Source: Asparagopsis taxiformis
Taxonomy: Eukaryota; Rhodophyta; Florideophyceae; Bonnemaisoniales; Bonnemaisoniaceae
Length of the DNA stretch: 64,000 nucleotides
Reading direction: 5' to 3'
Assembly (NCBI GenBank): GCA_030407315.1
Contig: JALQPE010001738.1
Coordinates: 1-64,000 of the forward strand
The notes beneath the pieces were generated by a model. It ran no database searches. It had not been told where the DNA came from and saw only the letters and a list, made by a program, of their open reading frames with translations. Shown here piece by piece: positions 51,947 through 62,558 of this stretch. The position numbers and the translations under genes are program-made. The stretch's first letter is position 1. Each line of letters opens with the position of its first letter.

Positions 51947-53791
51947 ATGACGCAGCCGTCCGCTGCCGCAGCTCAGCCACTTCCGATAAACCCTGGCCAA
52001 AAGTATGATCGTCAGATACGAATCTGGGGTGAACATGGCCAGGCTCGTCTCCAATCCGCATCCGTTTGTCTCATAAATGCCAGTGCGACCGGTACAGAGG
52101 CGCTCAAGAATCTTGTATTGCCAGGTATCGGTTCCTTCACTATTATCGATGGCCATTCCCTCACAGAAGCAGACTGCGGGAGTAATTTCTTCCTCACTTC
52201 GCGACATGTCGACCACACACAACCTCCACCCAATAGAGCATTGGTGGCAATGGAGGCATTGCAAGAATTGAATGAATCCGTCGATGCTTCCTATATTCCT
52301 GAGCACGTTTCAAACTTTATAACATCCCAAGCTACCGCCTTCCACTTCTTCAGACAGTTTTCTCTTGTCCTTGTTTCCCAGTTAGGCATGGGACATACCG
52401 TTTTGAAACATATCGCCGCCGGTTGTTATCGCGCAAATATTCCACTGATTATCATTCGTTCGTACGGCCTGGTAGGTTACTTGCGCATCCAAATGAAAGA
52501 GCACTTCATCCTCGACTCCAAAGACGATACTCTATCTCCTGATCTTCGTTTGCATGCCCCATTTCCCGAGCTGGAAACGTTCACCGCTGCTACAGACCTC
52601 TCTAAAATAACAGATACAACTGAAATTTCGCATGTTCCCTTTGTGATCATTTTGGCGAAGGCCGTTGAACAGTTTCGTAGCCAGCATGACGGCAAACTAC
52701 CACGTTCCCGAGCAGACAAGGATTCCTTCCGCGATTTGGTTAACGCGTTGAAACCCGCCATTTGCCCTGACATGGCAGAGAACTTTGAAGAAGCCACGAA
52801 AAGCTCAAATCTCCGCTTTTGCTACCAATCTGCCGCAGAGATTCCATTCTCATTGCAGTCGGTTCTCGCAGATGAGAAATGTAACTTGCAGGCAAAATCG
52901 GTATTTACACGCAACATTTCGCCCGCCTCGGAAGAAAAAATGTCCTTCCCAGATATAATTCGCTTTACAAGACGACCGAGTATGTCCAATCTCATCCATC
53001 TGGATGTTCCCGAGGTGGATGGTGCCAACTATGTTGCTCCGCGTCGAGGAGCTGATAAAATAGAACATGACACCAAGTGGTTCTGGATTATGGCTGCAGC
53101 AGTGAAGAGATTTGCAGAAGAAGAAGGGACATTACCTGTGCGCGGTTCTCTACCAGATATGACGGCTGATACACAGTCGTATATAGCTCTACAAAAGATC
53201 TATTCAGACAAGGCACGAGCGGACGCGAAGCAAGTACTGAAATACGCATTAGAACTTGTCGAGCGGCTCAGTATTGGAGTGGAATGCAACGAGGCCATGG
53301 TGAGAGAGTTTTGCAAGAATTTAGCAGGCGTTCGAGTTTGCCGAACGCGAACGGTATCGGACGAGATGGAGAAACCGAAAGAGGGCGAGTTTTCAGTCGC
53401 TGCAAATATGGAAGGCGCCTTGGAGGCTGCTGCTATCGGATGTGCAGCACCTTATTATGCGCTCTTCCGTGCGGTGGATTTATTCTACCGAGAACATGGG
53501 CGTCACGCAGGATCTGACCAGCAGGTACGAGCTGATGATTCGGCGCTTGTCAATGAGTATTTTTCAAGGGTCAAGGATGAACTAGGACTGCCGAATAGTG
53601 GAGCACTATGGAGAGATGAGGCTGATGAGATGGTGCGATTTGCAGGCACAGAGTTGCACAATGTTGCGGCGTTTATGGGTGGCGTTGCGGGTCAGGAAGC
53701 GACGAAAATATTGACGAGACAGTTTACTCCGATTGAGAATACTTTTATTGTGAACTTTGCTTCACAATCTAGTGTGACGTTTGCTGCATGA
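51947..53791 (+). CDS. NAE1: NEDD8-activating enzyme E1 regulatory subunit (NAE1/ULA1/AXR1)
   Basis: 614 residues from ATG 51947, single exon. With its UBA3 partner it forms the heterodimeric E1 that adenylates NEDD8 for cullin neddylation. The N-terminal block KYDRQIRIWGEHGQARLQSASVCLI (19-43) and ATGTEALKNLVLPGIGSFTIID (47-68) match the family. The segments RAL...VAMEALQELN and FLVVSQLG-like lines (here FSLVLVSQLGMG) follow. HNVAAFMGGVAGQEATKILTRQFTPI near the C-terminus is the strongest late signature. As in other regulatory subunits there is no catalytic Cys domain. The protein is somewhat longer than typical (about 530-540), with the extra length mainly in the central helical part. No leader is seen, so it is cytosolic or nuclear. 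Confidence 0.95.
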   Translation: MTQPSAAAAQPLPINPGQKYDRQIRIWGEHGQARLQSASVCLINASATGTEALKNLVLPGIGSFTIIDGHSLTEADCGSNFFLTSRHVDHTQPPPNRALVAMEALQELNESVDASYIPEHVSNFITSQATAFHFFRQFSLVLVSQLGMGHTVLKHIAAGCYRANIPLIIIRSYGLVGYLRIQMKEHFILDSKDDTLSPDLRLHAPFPELETFTAATDLSKITDTTEISHVPFVIILAKAVEQFRSQHDGKLPRSRADKDSFRDLVNALKPAICPDMAENFEEATKSSNLRFCYQSAAEIPFSLQSVLADEKCNLQAKSVFTRNISPASEEKMSFPDIIRFTRRPSMSNLIHLDVPEVDGANYVAPRRGADKIEHDTKWFWIMAAAVKRFAEEEGTLPVRGSLPDMTADTQSYIALQKIYSDKARADAKQVLKYALELVERLSIGVECNEAMVREFCKNLAGVRVCRTRTVSDEMEKPKEGEFSVAANMEGALEAAAIGCAAPYYALFRAVDLFYREHGRHAGSDQQVRADDSALVNEYFSRVKDELGLPNSGALWRDEADEMVRFAGTELHNVAAFMGGVAGQEATKILTRQFTPIENTFIVNFASQSSVTFAA

Positions 53792-55594
53792 CAGAAGGAT
53801 GTAGCTGGAACGCTCTAGTGGAGACCTGTGTATAGCGAAGTTCATGTACATAAAAGCTGGACTTGAAGAATTATTTTGCGGCATTTGGCAGTAGAGTAGT
53901 GGGAGGTATGTGATGTATCGCCGTAAATTGAAGAATACGCGAGCAGGGGGTCGGTGATGATATACATGATTAGACAAATGGTCAGTGACCATGAAGTATA
54001 GCTGTACACCATTCGTCGAAAAAGCATTGCTGCCAATTTGATTGTACCAGCAGTGAACACATGTGTTGCATCAGATCTGTATCCAATACAACGATGTCTA
54101 TGAGGTCTCGTTCGCTCGTCCAACTGGCAGCTGGACATGGTATGTTGCATGCTATTCGTTTTCCCCTTACCTGCCGACACATTTTAGTGAATGTGTAATG
54201 TGAAACAGTTTACTCGTGCGGTAGGCTGCGTCGGGTACGTCATTTACAAAGCGTTTTTGCGTAAGTGTGTTATTGCTCATACCACGTTTACCAGAGGTAG
54301 CGTAGCATTTCATGCGCGTGCGGTCATATCTTCGACAAGCTCTTTGGAACGGACCTTGCTGTGAATACCAGGTCATGCGTTCGTCACGAGTGGCAGGGAG
54401 AGATGAGGACGAATGAAATCGTTGTTTTCATAACGAATTTACACTGCACTGTAGGAGGGATCACCACGACATCAGTGCGTCACTTTCTTTAGCAGCGGTC
54501 GGTGTCTACTTTGGGCATTGACATTGTTGATTTGCACATTCGTACAACAAGGCTGCGCTTGCCAAGCAGATGATTTTCGATCAGCGCATCTTGCATGCTC
54601 AATATTACTGCACGATGATTTGCGACGCAACAAGTAAGATGAGCGTGTTGTCCATCCCCTAGTTAACAGCGAGAGAACAAACGTTGTGTCAGTTGTACCC
54701 TGTCTGCTATCATTGCTGGGTGCACTTGGTTTCCCCTGAATGAACTTGTTGAGTGGGCTTGGAATCGTTGTTACATCATGCTACGCCGTCGCTATAGAAA
54801 TACACGTTCATCTCAAACAGGGTCGTTTAAGTGGTGTATGTACAAGTCTACTGGCACGTGCATGCACAAGCTGATCATTTAGAACGCACTGGGCGGTTAG
54901 CAAAAGTCATTGAGACATATTCTTGACTATGCACCCCTTCTTCAAGAGGCAACCGTGCCTTTCTAGAAGTGGTTAGGATGCCAGATAGGGGGATCCGTAG
55001 TGTAAATGTATTGCAGTACGAGCCTCCTGCGAAAGAAGACGGAGTATCAACTTTACATTAGCGTCGTCGTATTCTTTTTTACGTGTTTTCAAAAAGGCAT
55101 GTGTGAGCTCATATTCAGTTGTATCGTTTCTTTAAAGTATGCGAGCATGATTAGGCCGAGGCGCGTTTTGTTCGCACACGTCATGAGACTGGCCGTTTAA
55201 ACATGAGTATTTTTCGCTCCGGGACTATATTAATGTCTCAGGGAAGATCGGCTGTTGGAACACTTCTCACACATTTGGCCAGCATTGTGAACCTGCAAGT
55301 TACCATCCATCGATGCGCGCCTCGTCTACAAGCAACGCTGAGCAACAAGTTACTTCTGTTGCTCTCATGACTGTTATCTATTGCAGATGACACAATTGTC
55401 AACTAAAATCCACAAAAATTCAAAATATTTCGAGAAAAGTTGAAAAGCAAAATCAGGGAACAAATCTGCATCAGATATGAGCTCGCCAACCAAATCACAT
55501 CAACGTAGCAGAACGTATCAACCAATTCCGCTCCACCATCGTTCCCAACGTCCGACGCGAGCTCACATCAACAACGATCACGCTCCAATCCAAC
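53792..55594. other. Intergenic region before the UVR/propeller gene
   Basis: About 1.8 kb without a recognisable gene, RNA or repeat. The frames are short and overlapping. The final 150 bp precede the start codon of the next gene and include an upstream ATG at 55477 in another frame. Confidence 0.45.
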
Positions 55595-57736
55595 ATGCCG
55601 CTACCCGCTTTCCTCCCGCACATTCCCCTTCGTCCATCAGCCACGCATCGTCGCCCGCGCAATGTCTCCAAATGCGCCCCGCGCATGACGTCGGTTCCGC
55701 TGCAGGAGCGCGTGCTACGTCTCGAACGCGCGCTGGCAGCAGCTGTAAGTCAGGAGCGTTACTCCGACGCCGCAACCCTCCGTGACGCCTTGGAGGCTGT
55801 GCGCCACGCCGACCCCGTACTCGCCAAACGCGACGAGCTGCGTACCGCTGTGCAGGGCGAGGATTTCCTCGCCGCTGCCCGCATTCGCGACGAGCTTGCA
55901 CGCCTAACAGAGCGCTTTTCACGCGCCGATGCCGGTCGCAAAGTCGATAGAATCATCGTGCTTCGCGGTCGTGGCACTCCGGAAAATGCACTCCGCGTTT
56001 CAACCGTCTCTAGGGAGGGCCATGTGCAGCTTTCCCTCCTACCAGAGCCTGATGATAGACGCCAATCTCCCCGTGTATACTTGCAGCCGACGTGGAGTCC
56101 TTCAGGCGATTTTGTGGCTATGACCGAGATTTCGTTCAATATCGAGACGCCGCGCTTTGGACGTGCGATCGTCATAGCTGATAGTTCCAGTCGAGTGGTG
56201 GTTATGAACGCTTTTGATGGATCCGTGGTTAAGAGCGTACCTTTGTCCAAACCGCCGTTTTTCTATTATTGGAGCCCCGATGGCAGGTGTGTTACATTGC
56301 TTTCAAACGATCCAACTTCCCCTGCGACTACTGTGGCTGTCTCTGTGCTGCAGGTCGTCGCCCCTCCGGGCGGTGGTGGCTTGGACCCTGATACTGTTAC
56401 TGGGCCGCTTGCGAGCGGACATCCGTTTCTTTTCGACTTTTGTCCAAGGGATTCCAGTCGCATGGTGGCACACATGGGTGACAAAACCGCCGTGTCTATA
56501 GTGCCTGTCAGTCCGTTTAATAGAACACACACAGTTCTCACAACTGAGGCTGGTTCGTTTGGCGCCCCGCAGTGGCACCCGCAAGTTGGTAGTGATGGTC
56601 GGGAGGTAGTCTTTTTTGTCGAGCAGGATTCTGCATCCATACCTTCACCATCTACCGCTTTGACCGAGCCAGCAGCACTGAACAATACCAAATCTAATAG
56701 CGATAACTCGTCCACAACGGAAACAGACGACAAGAAAGGCTTGTCTGATATTGGTGTCGGTATCGATAACTTCATTAGCAACAGCTCCACTATTTTGGAA
56801 AATGCGTTCCGGAAAGGAGTCGAGTCTCTTGGCATTGGCGTACCAGCTAAAGCACCAAATGACCAAGACTCGTCCAATGGCGCGGATGAGAAGGGTAGCA
56901 AGTCAAGCGATTTTCCAGAACAGTTTCGAAGATTGCTGCCCAATCGTCCACCGCTGATCCGCGACTTTGACAAGTGGGGAGAAGGACTAATCAACGACCA
57001 AGCAATGAGTCGTCTTGTAATGTGTGATGCAAATGCACCAGAGATCCGAAGGGTTATTGCCCGCTTTTCCGGCGTCATGGCATTTAAGCTCTCCCCAGAT
57101 GGTTCGGCCATGGCAACTCTTGTCACAAATCCAGCAACAGGTCAAGACGAGTTGACTATTTGCTCGGGTGATTTCAGTCCAGATTCAGTTGTGGAGACAG
57201 AAAATCCATTCAGCTTCAGGCAACGCCGATCTGCTCTAAACGAAGCAGATGTCGTTCTCAGCACACCCTATACCCGTGTGGTGGCGTTTTTCTGGAGTCC
57301 AGACTCGAAAAAGCTGCTGTTCCTCACATCCCTGCGGGGAAGTCGGGTAGGAGCAGTGCAATGGGCAACGTTTGATAAGGAGTCGAACAAAGTTGTTCGG
57401 TACGAGAAATTTGTTATCTCCAGCATATACATGCACTGTTTGAACTTCTTTGACCAATTTGCGTCATCAATGACGCCCTGGTCGCCAGACTCGGATGCAT
57501 TCTGCTATCCGGGTAGATCGCTTACGCAGTCTGAAGTCGACAGAGAGACGGAACAATCTGTTTCGGAGTCGCCCGCTCTGTCTGCGTTGCTCATGCAGCG
57601 TGAAGGAGTCATGGATGGGAAACTGTTTTCGGCGCGTGTGCAAAAGGTTGCGCCGACCGGGGACCGAAATGTGGAGCCGGAGGATGCCACGATCATTGTT
57701 GACAACGTAGAATATGCCTGTTGGAGCCCATGTTGA
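55595..57736 (+). CDS. UVR-motif protein with TolB-like beta-propeller, probably plastid
   Basis: 713 residues from ATG 55595. The first 32 residues are Pro/Arg/His/Ser-rich without acids and suit a plastid transit peptide. Residues about 35-110 hold two helical UVR-type segments: LERALAAAVSQERYSDAATLRDALEAV, then VQGEDFLAAARIRDELARL. These resemble the UvrB/UvrC interaction motif found also in plastid protease adaptors. The remainder reads as beta-propeller blades, with recurring W-SP-G/D motifs: TWSPSGDFVAM, YWSPDGRCVTL, KLSPDGSAMATL, FWSPDSKKLLFL, PWSPDSDAFCY and CWSPC at the end. A low-complexity insert (about 360-445) is rich in Ser, Asn, Asp and Lys. Function is unknown; a scaffold or adaptor is a guess. 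Confidence 0.8.
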   Translation: MPLPAFLPHIPLRPSATHRRPRNVSKCAPRMTSVPLQERVLRLERALAAAVSQERYSDAATLRDALEAVRHADPVLAKRDELRTAVQGEDFLAAARIRDELARLTERFSRADAGRKVDRIIVLRGRGTPENALRVSTVSREGHVQLSLLPEPDDRRQSPRVYLQPTWSPSGDFVAMTEISFNIETPRFGRAIVIADSSSRVVVMNAFDGSVVKSVPLSKPPFFYYWSPDGRCVTLLSNDPTSPATTVAVSVLQVVAPPGGGGLDPDTVTGPLASGHPFLFDFCPRDSSRMVAHMGDKTAVSIVPVSPFNRTHTVLTTEAGSFGAPQWHPQVGSDGREVVFFVEQDSASIPSPSTALTEPAALNNTKSNSDNSSTTETDDKKGLSDIGVGIDNFISNSSTILENAFRKGVESLGIGVPAKAPNDQDSSNGADEKGSKSSDFPEQFRRLLPNRPPLIRDFDKWGEGLINDQAMSRLVMCDANAPEIRRVIARFSGVMAFKLSPDGSAMATLVTNPATGQDELTICSGDFSPDSVVETENPFSFRQRRSALNEADVVLSTPYTRVVAFFWSPDSKKLLFLTSLRGSRVGAVQWATFDKESNKVVRYEKFVISSIYMHCLNFFDQFASSMTPWSPDSDAFCYPGRSLTQSEVDRETEQSVSESPALSALLMQREGVMDGKLFSARVQKVAPTGDRNVEPEDATIIVDNVEYACWSPC

Positions 57737-57983
57737 CGTGGCAGACAAGGGGATTTATCAGCAATACTCGCAAGTACTTAGCAGTTTGTTGAACGCCCGA
57801 TGGGTAGTAGATTGGCCGTTCGGCGAGCACTGCAGCCACAGTTTCTTTGTCAGGTACCTTGGTTTCGGAATAGGTTGTGGCCAAAGCCCAACATTGGATC
57901 GAATAAAAGTCACTGTCGGTGAATCAACGATAACTTAATGTTGCTATACACGATTCTGTTAGTTGTTTAATACAAGATGAAGG

Positions 57984-60641
57984 CTACAGACATAGTTTGG
58001 ATGAAAATAAGACAGCAAGTATGAGCGACAATTCCGGATAAGCGTCCAAGAACTTGGCAGGAGACGTTTGGCATCCGAGGAACAAAATGTCGACTTGTTT
58101 CTTCAGTTGTACAATTGCCTCAATAGTATCTGTTGATACGTTGGTGTGCGATGATGCTTGTCCATTGGCAACTTGTACAAACTGCATTGCAACGCTGAGA
58201 GCTGCCGCTCTGCGATCAAGTCGATGACGCAAATGACCGGAGGTAGCGATATTCATGCCCCATGTTGCACACATTTGCTGCATTCCAGGGTCTGCAAATT
58301 GCCTTTTCACGCGATCTGCCGCTTGTTCGCCGAGAAGAGAAGCCCATCTGTCTTCAGAAAAGATATTTCCATCGAGGAGAGTCTGCTCTTCTCGCTCGAG
58401 AGATGCGACAACCGCTTCCTGAACTGCTGCGGTCGGCGAAATACGTCGGAAAAGTTGGCGCAGAGAATTTCGTCGCGATTGTGACACATCGGAAGGATCG
58501 ACATCGCAGGCAAGTTGCGCTATTAACAGGTGTGATGTCGTTTGCTCTTCACCTGCCGCTCTAGACCTGTTGATCCAGCGAGAGGTTTCTTCGGATGTTT
58601 GTTTTTCCTTTGAGTGACTGTTGAATGAATGGAGTACGGAGGATATGTTCACTGTTGGTTGCTCTGCAGTTATCGGTTGAGTGGGTGCGATTGTGTTCAG
58701 TTTGTCAAACCAGCCGGAAATTAGTTCTGCGTCTCGCGCATCGAAAAGTGATGAAAATCGGCACGAACACTCCGAGTCTGGATGGCGCCAGAGAGCCTGC
58801 AACCGCCATCCAACGTATGGCTCCGGAGGTGAGACAAGGCCCTCGTCGGTGTCGAGTGACCTCGTTTCATTCGTTCCAGAGCTAGCGTGCTGACTTGCTG
58901 CTTGCGCAATCAAACGCGACATGCAGCCACCTCGAAGTGAAAGTAGTACTTCTGCATAACGATTTGGATATGCTACTTTGGTTATTAGGTCCTTGTAAAA
59001 GTCTAATGACAACGTCTTGGGCAAAAGTTGAACACCAAATCTGTGTAATACTAGACGAATAGATCGTTTCGATACATCCAGCGCATCCGCATCAGATACA
59101 AGTGCAGAAGAAGCTGTAACTTCATTGGCAGCCGACACAACTAGATGAAACAATCTAGATTCAGACAGTTCCGATTGTTTTGCATAGACTGGAGATATAT
59201 TCCACAATGTGTGTAGAGAACTCGCACGCCAAAGCGGCAAATTGAACTTTGTGAGCAGTATTCGGTTTCTCTGAATCTCCACAGCGGCCGCATGTGGATT
59301 ATCGGGTGGCAGGATGCTTGCTTGACGGGCGACACGTAATGAGGCGTTATGTGCAATGTGATGAACTTTGTCGTAATTCAAGCGACGAGCGCGTCTGATA
59401 CGTGAGAGGCGCTCCGAGATATCCGAATCATCCCATCCGTACGTGACAATACGCTCGTCGTAGCCGCCGGTCGCAAGGAAATCATCACGATATACATACA
59501 GCAATCCATTCACATGCAGCTCATCGGTCACCTCGGAACGCAGCTGTCGCCAGTCCCCAGAGTAGAACTCGGAACGTGGAAGCGGGTGAGCTGGGAAGAA
59601 ATCTAACGCCAAACGTGTATCACAGTCAAGCTTCAACAGACGCGTGTACGAAGCAGCTCGGGCGGCGAGGTTGTACGCACGGGACAAGACCCAATGCCGC
59701 TGACCGGAGACGGTGAGCAGGGTCAACTTTGGCGATTGAACGAGTTGTTGCGGCAGAACCGACAGAATACTCGGCGACGACGACCAATCAACCAATACAA
59801 TCTCCTGCACATCGGCTCGCAGCCACGTAGACACTGCTTGCAACAGCGTTGTGGATCGGTCTTTACAAGCTGCAATAATCGAAACACCATCATTCAGCCA
59901 CCATTCCTCGCCGACGCCATGGCGCATCTGCGCGCTGTCGGGGACTTGCGAGGATCCGCGCGTAATATTACGCGCACGCCATAAAGCGGCTACAAACTCT
60001 GCCTCGGCGCCATTTGCGCGCCAGAAATTACCGTTGCCATCATCTTCTCTCAGCATGTGTCGCACCTCGTGCGAAAGCACCTGCCAGGCAACGAGGCGAA
60101 CGGAAGTCTCCCGCACGCATTGGGTGCGCGGCGACACGACGGAGGCTTGGGGCCATTGCGGATGATCGGAGGCTGTGAGCGGGCCGCCAACGACGAGAAA
60201 GTGCGCGTTGACTTGCACATTGGCGGCGCGCGATTTGGCGGATGTACGCGTTGAACAGGCGGCGGCTAGCGCGCGGGGAATGAGTATCGGGTACGACGCG
60301 GCGCGTACATGGCCGCGATACAACGTCACGACGCGGAAGATATGCATGTCGCGTGTAGAGGAGATGAAGCGGACGCGTGCGACGAAGCGCGATGACCGTA
60401 GTACGGTGCGTTGGAAGAGTGTGGCCGTTGTCGGTACCGGACAGATGCATGTTGTCGGGCGGAAGACGGTGTTGACGCGGTGCGCGCGGATTTGAATGGA
60501 GAGGGCGATGAGCGTCAGGACGAGTATGAGGACGATGAGAAGACGCGGGATGGATGCTAGATGAAGTGCTACGTCGCGTTTGAGACGGAGTAGCAACTTT
60601 CGGACGTGCACTGGTGGTGTTCGCGGTTTGTGATGCGTCAT
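57984..60641 (-). CDS. Type II membrane glycosyltransferase with NTR-like N-terminal region
   Basis: 885 residues from ATG 60641. A short basic tail precedes one membrane anchor (33-50), typical of Golgi enzymes. Residues about 60-185 have a CxC pair (C65, C67), spaced later cysteines (129, 175) and a beta-rich pattern resembling an NTR (netrin/TIMP) fold. From about 251 a GT-A glycosyltransferase begins: GVSIIAACKDRSTTLLQAV, then VDWSS, the metal-binding LDCDT (338-342) and HVNGLLYVYRDDFLATGGYDERI. This is followed by YGWDDSDISERL (401-412), with a possible catalytic acid, and HHIAHN. This is GT2/GT7-like. The last 400 residues are helical and unrecognised. Donor and acceptor are unknown; cell-wall galactan or glycoprotein work would suit a red alga, but that is speculation. 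Confidence 0.82.
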   Translation of the reverse strand: MTHHKPRTPPVHVRKLLLRLKRDVALHLASIPRLLIVLILVLTLIALSIQIRAHRVNTVFRPTTCICPVPTTATLFQRTVLRSSRFVARVRFISSTRDMHIFRVVTLYRGHVRAASYPILIPRALAAACSTRTSAKSRAANVQVNAHFLVVGGPLTASDHPQWPQASVVSPRTQCVRETSVRLVAWQVLSHEVRHMLREDDGNGNFWRANGAEAEFVAALWRARNITRGSSQVPDSAQMRHGVGEEWWLNDGVSIIAACKDRSTTLLQAVSTWLRADVQEIVLVDWSSSPSILSVLPQQLVQSPKLTLLTVSGQRHWVLSRAYNLAARAASYTRLLKLDCDTRLALDFFPAHPLPRSEFYSGDWRQLRSEVTDELHVNGLLYVYRDDFLATGGYDERIVTYGWDDSDISERLSRIRRARRLNYDKVHHIAHNASLRVARQASILPPDNPHAAAVEIQRNRILLTKFNLPLWRASSLHTLWNISPVYAKQSELSESRLFHLVVSAANEVTASSALVSDADALDVSKRSIRLVLHRFGVQLLPKTLSLDFYKDLITKVAYPNRYAEVLLSLRGGCMSRLIAQAASQHASSGTNETRSLDTDEGLVSPPEPYVGWRLQALWRHPDSECSCRFSSLFDARDAELISGWFDKLNTIAPTQPITAEQPTVNISSVLHSFNSHSKEKQTSEETSRWINRSRAAGEEQTTSHLLIAQLACDVDPSDVSQSRRNSLRQLFRRISPTAAVQEAVVASLEREEQTLLDGNIFSEDRWASLLGEQAADRVKRQFADPGMQQMCATWGMNIATSGHLRHRLDRRAAALSVAMQFVQVANGQASSHTNVSTDTIEAIVQLKKQVDILFLGCQTSPAKFLDAYPELSLILAVLFSSKLCL

Positions 60642-60896
60642 TGTGGACGTTGGCGTGTTGTCATTTCTTGTCGGAGGGTCGCGGAGTTTGGCGCTCTACA
60701 TGTCAAACGGCGGGAGAACTTGGACTGTCGGTCGTCGATTTGTATGACTGCAGTGTCATACATTGATTGCAATTTTTTTCTCAATGTATAGAAACTGTTG
60801 AAACGAATTATACATCTGCACAGGTACGCCGTCGGTAATCATGAGCCGTTCTGGACATTCCCCGCCTTGCAACACGGACGTACAACTCTCGTCACA

Positions 60897-62558
60897 ATGC
60901 GCTCCGCATTAGGAATCCAACGCATAGCCGGCACCAAGCTATCACAGGTAATGCAATGCACACCATCCGACATTCACAAACTGCAAACGCACGTGCGTAA
61001 ATGGGGCATGCCCAATTTTTCCTCCTACTCTCTTCTCCTACGCGCGTTGACACATCCGAGTATATCCAACTGGGCCGAGCGTGCCCAATCCCTGCCGCGA
61101 TACTCGCTGTCACCACAGACGCTCGAGCTGCTGGGCGATCGCATCGTGGGTGTGGCAGCCGCGACCGCACTCAATGCTCAATCAGACGCATCGACCTGGC
61201 GGCGCGCACTGCCGCCACTGGACGCCGTGCTCGGCAACCGCGGCATGGCACTCGTGGCGGACAGAATTGGTCTGTCCCAGTTGTTACGCTGGGAGCGTGC
61301 GACGCCGCCGTCGCTTCATCGCGGCCGTGTTGGCGCAGATGGCGTGGACGTGCACACCGGAATGCTGTGCAATGAGTATGTCAACACGCTGGCAGGTGCC
61401 TACGAGGCTGTCGCAGCTGCTGCGTATCTGGACGGTGGGTTTGATCAGGCGAGTTCGTTTGTGCGGGAAACACTGTTCAAGGACATTGATGCTGTGCGTA
61501 TTGCGAATGCGCGCACGATGGATATGGCAGAGCGGTTGTTAGACGAGCTTGTGGCACGAGGAGCGGGTGCGATGTGGTTGACAGCACCCGATTATGAGGC
61601 CGGACGTGCTGGTGGCGGTACTGCGAGAATTAATGTGGATGTGGTGGATTTGGAGTGCGAACATGATAATCCGGCGCATCCTTTGTTCTATTCTGCAGTT
61701 GTCGTGCGACCGGCTGGTGCCGAGACGGTAGGTGAGGAGAGGTTTTTGAGCTTTGCTAGTCATTTTTCATTGGAGTGTGCGAGGATGGCGGCGATTTCAC
61801 AGGCTATTTGTATGCTGCGTATGACTAGTCGCAGTGGTGCAATGGAGGGTGCAAGTGGGACAGAGGTGGTGATGCTCAAGGTGAGAGGAAAGGGGGAGAC
61901 TGTAAGCGTTGGTACAGTCAAGGGGGGGTTGTGGAAGTATGATGGAGACTATGCGCATTTGGACAAGGTATTGCGAGGGTGTGGATTGCGTGTGGACGTA
62001 TCGAATGTTGGCGAGTCACGTGAGGACAGTAAGCAGGGTTTGACGAATTCAAGGTATGAAAGTGTTTCAATGGATGATGAGAGTGGAGCTGTTATCGACA
62101 TTGATTGCTTGCAGACGTGTCTTGCGGCAGGGGAAAAGGTTGAATCGGAGAGCGCTCTATTGAAACGGTACGTTGGTTTGAATTGCAGTTTGCCGGAGGC
62201 ACGGGCCATTTACGGAGCAATTGAAGGAGAATTGAGGAATGTGGCGAATGCGGAGGTGTCGATGCAGCGCGGATTAGTTCGGAGTTTGCATTACATTGGA
62301 CACCAAACGTTTCGGCTGTGGAGTGTGCAACGGAGCATGAAAGGGGTGAGCGAAAATCGGGTCGAGATTGTGAAACAAGTGGAAGAACGGATGCGATTGA
62401 AGAGTGCACTTGAAAGGAGAATGATCGGGAACGGATTGGGTGTGGTACAAGATCGGCGAGTGTGCAAATTGTTTGTGGCACTCGGAGGATGCGTACGACA
62501 ATATGGAGTCGGTGCAGCGCTGGCATGGCTGTCCGGGGCTGATGTTGATTTAAATTAG
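60897..62558 (+). CDS. RNase III-fold protein, catalytic site partly lost
   Basis: 553 residues from ATG 60897; the frame opens at TTG 60798 upstream. The first 25 residues (MRSALGIQRIAGTKLSQ...) look like an organelle presequence. An RNase III domain covers about 45-200: LLLRALTHPS, TLELLGDRIVG (E77 and D81 of the signature), GNRGMALVADRIGLSQLLRW, and YVNTLAGAYEAVAAAAYLDGG. The usual Asp of the second motif (ADxxEA) is Gly167 here, while Glu170 is kept. The rest (200-553) contains a possible dsRNA-binding-like stretch (about 245-310) and a helical end. Loss of one metal ligand suggests little or no cleavage, as in the mitochondrial ribosomal protein mL44/MRPL3 group, which this could represent. 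Divergent from the glycosyltransferase, 255 bp apart. Confidence 0.75.
   Translation: MRSALGIQRIAGTKLSQVMQCTPSDIHKLQTHVRKWGMPNFSSYSLLLRALTHPSISNWAERAQSLPRYSLSPQTLELLGDRIVGVAAATALNAQSDASTWRRALPPLDAVLGNRGMALVADRIGLSQLLRWERATPPSLHRGRVGADGVDVHTGMLCNEYVNTLAGAYEAVAAAAYLDGGFDQASSFVRETLFKDIDAVRIANARTMDMAERLLDELVARGAGAMWLTAPDYEAGRAGGGTARINVDVVDLECEHDNPAHPLFYSAVVVRPAGAETVGEERFLSFASHFSLECARMAAISQAICMLRMTSRSGAMEGASGTEVVMLKVRGKGETVSVGTVKGGLWKYDGDYAHLDKVLRGCGLRVDVSNVGESREDSKQGLTNSRYESVSMDDESGAVIDIDCLQTCLAAGEKVESESALLKRYVGLNCSLPEARAIYGAIEGELRNVANAEVSMQRGLVRSLHYIGHQTFRLWSVQRSMKGVSENRVEIVKQVEERMRLKSALERRMIGNGLGVVQDRRVCKLFVALGGCVRQYGVGAALAWLSGADVDLN

Noticed and set aside
55477..55785. Separate upstream gene before the UVR/propeller gene
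   Set aside because: It overlaps the start of the larger gene in another frame and is low in complexity; at most a short upstream frame.
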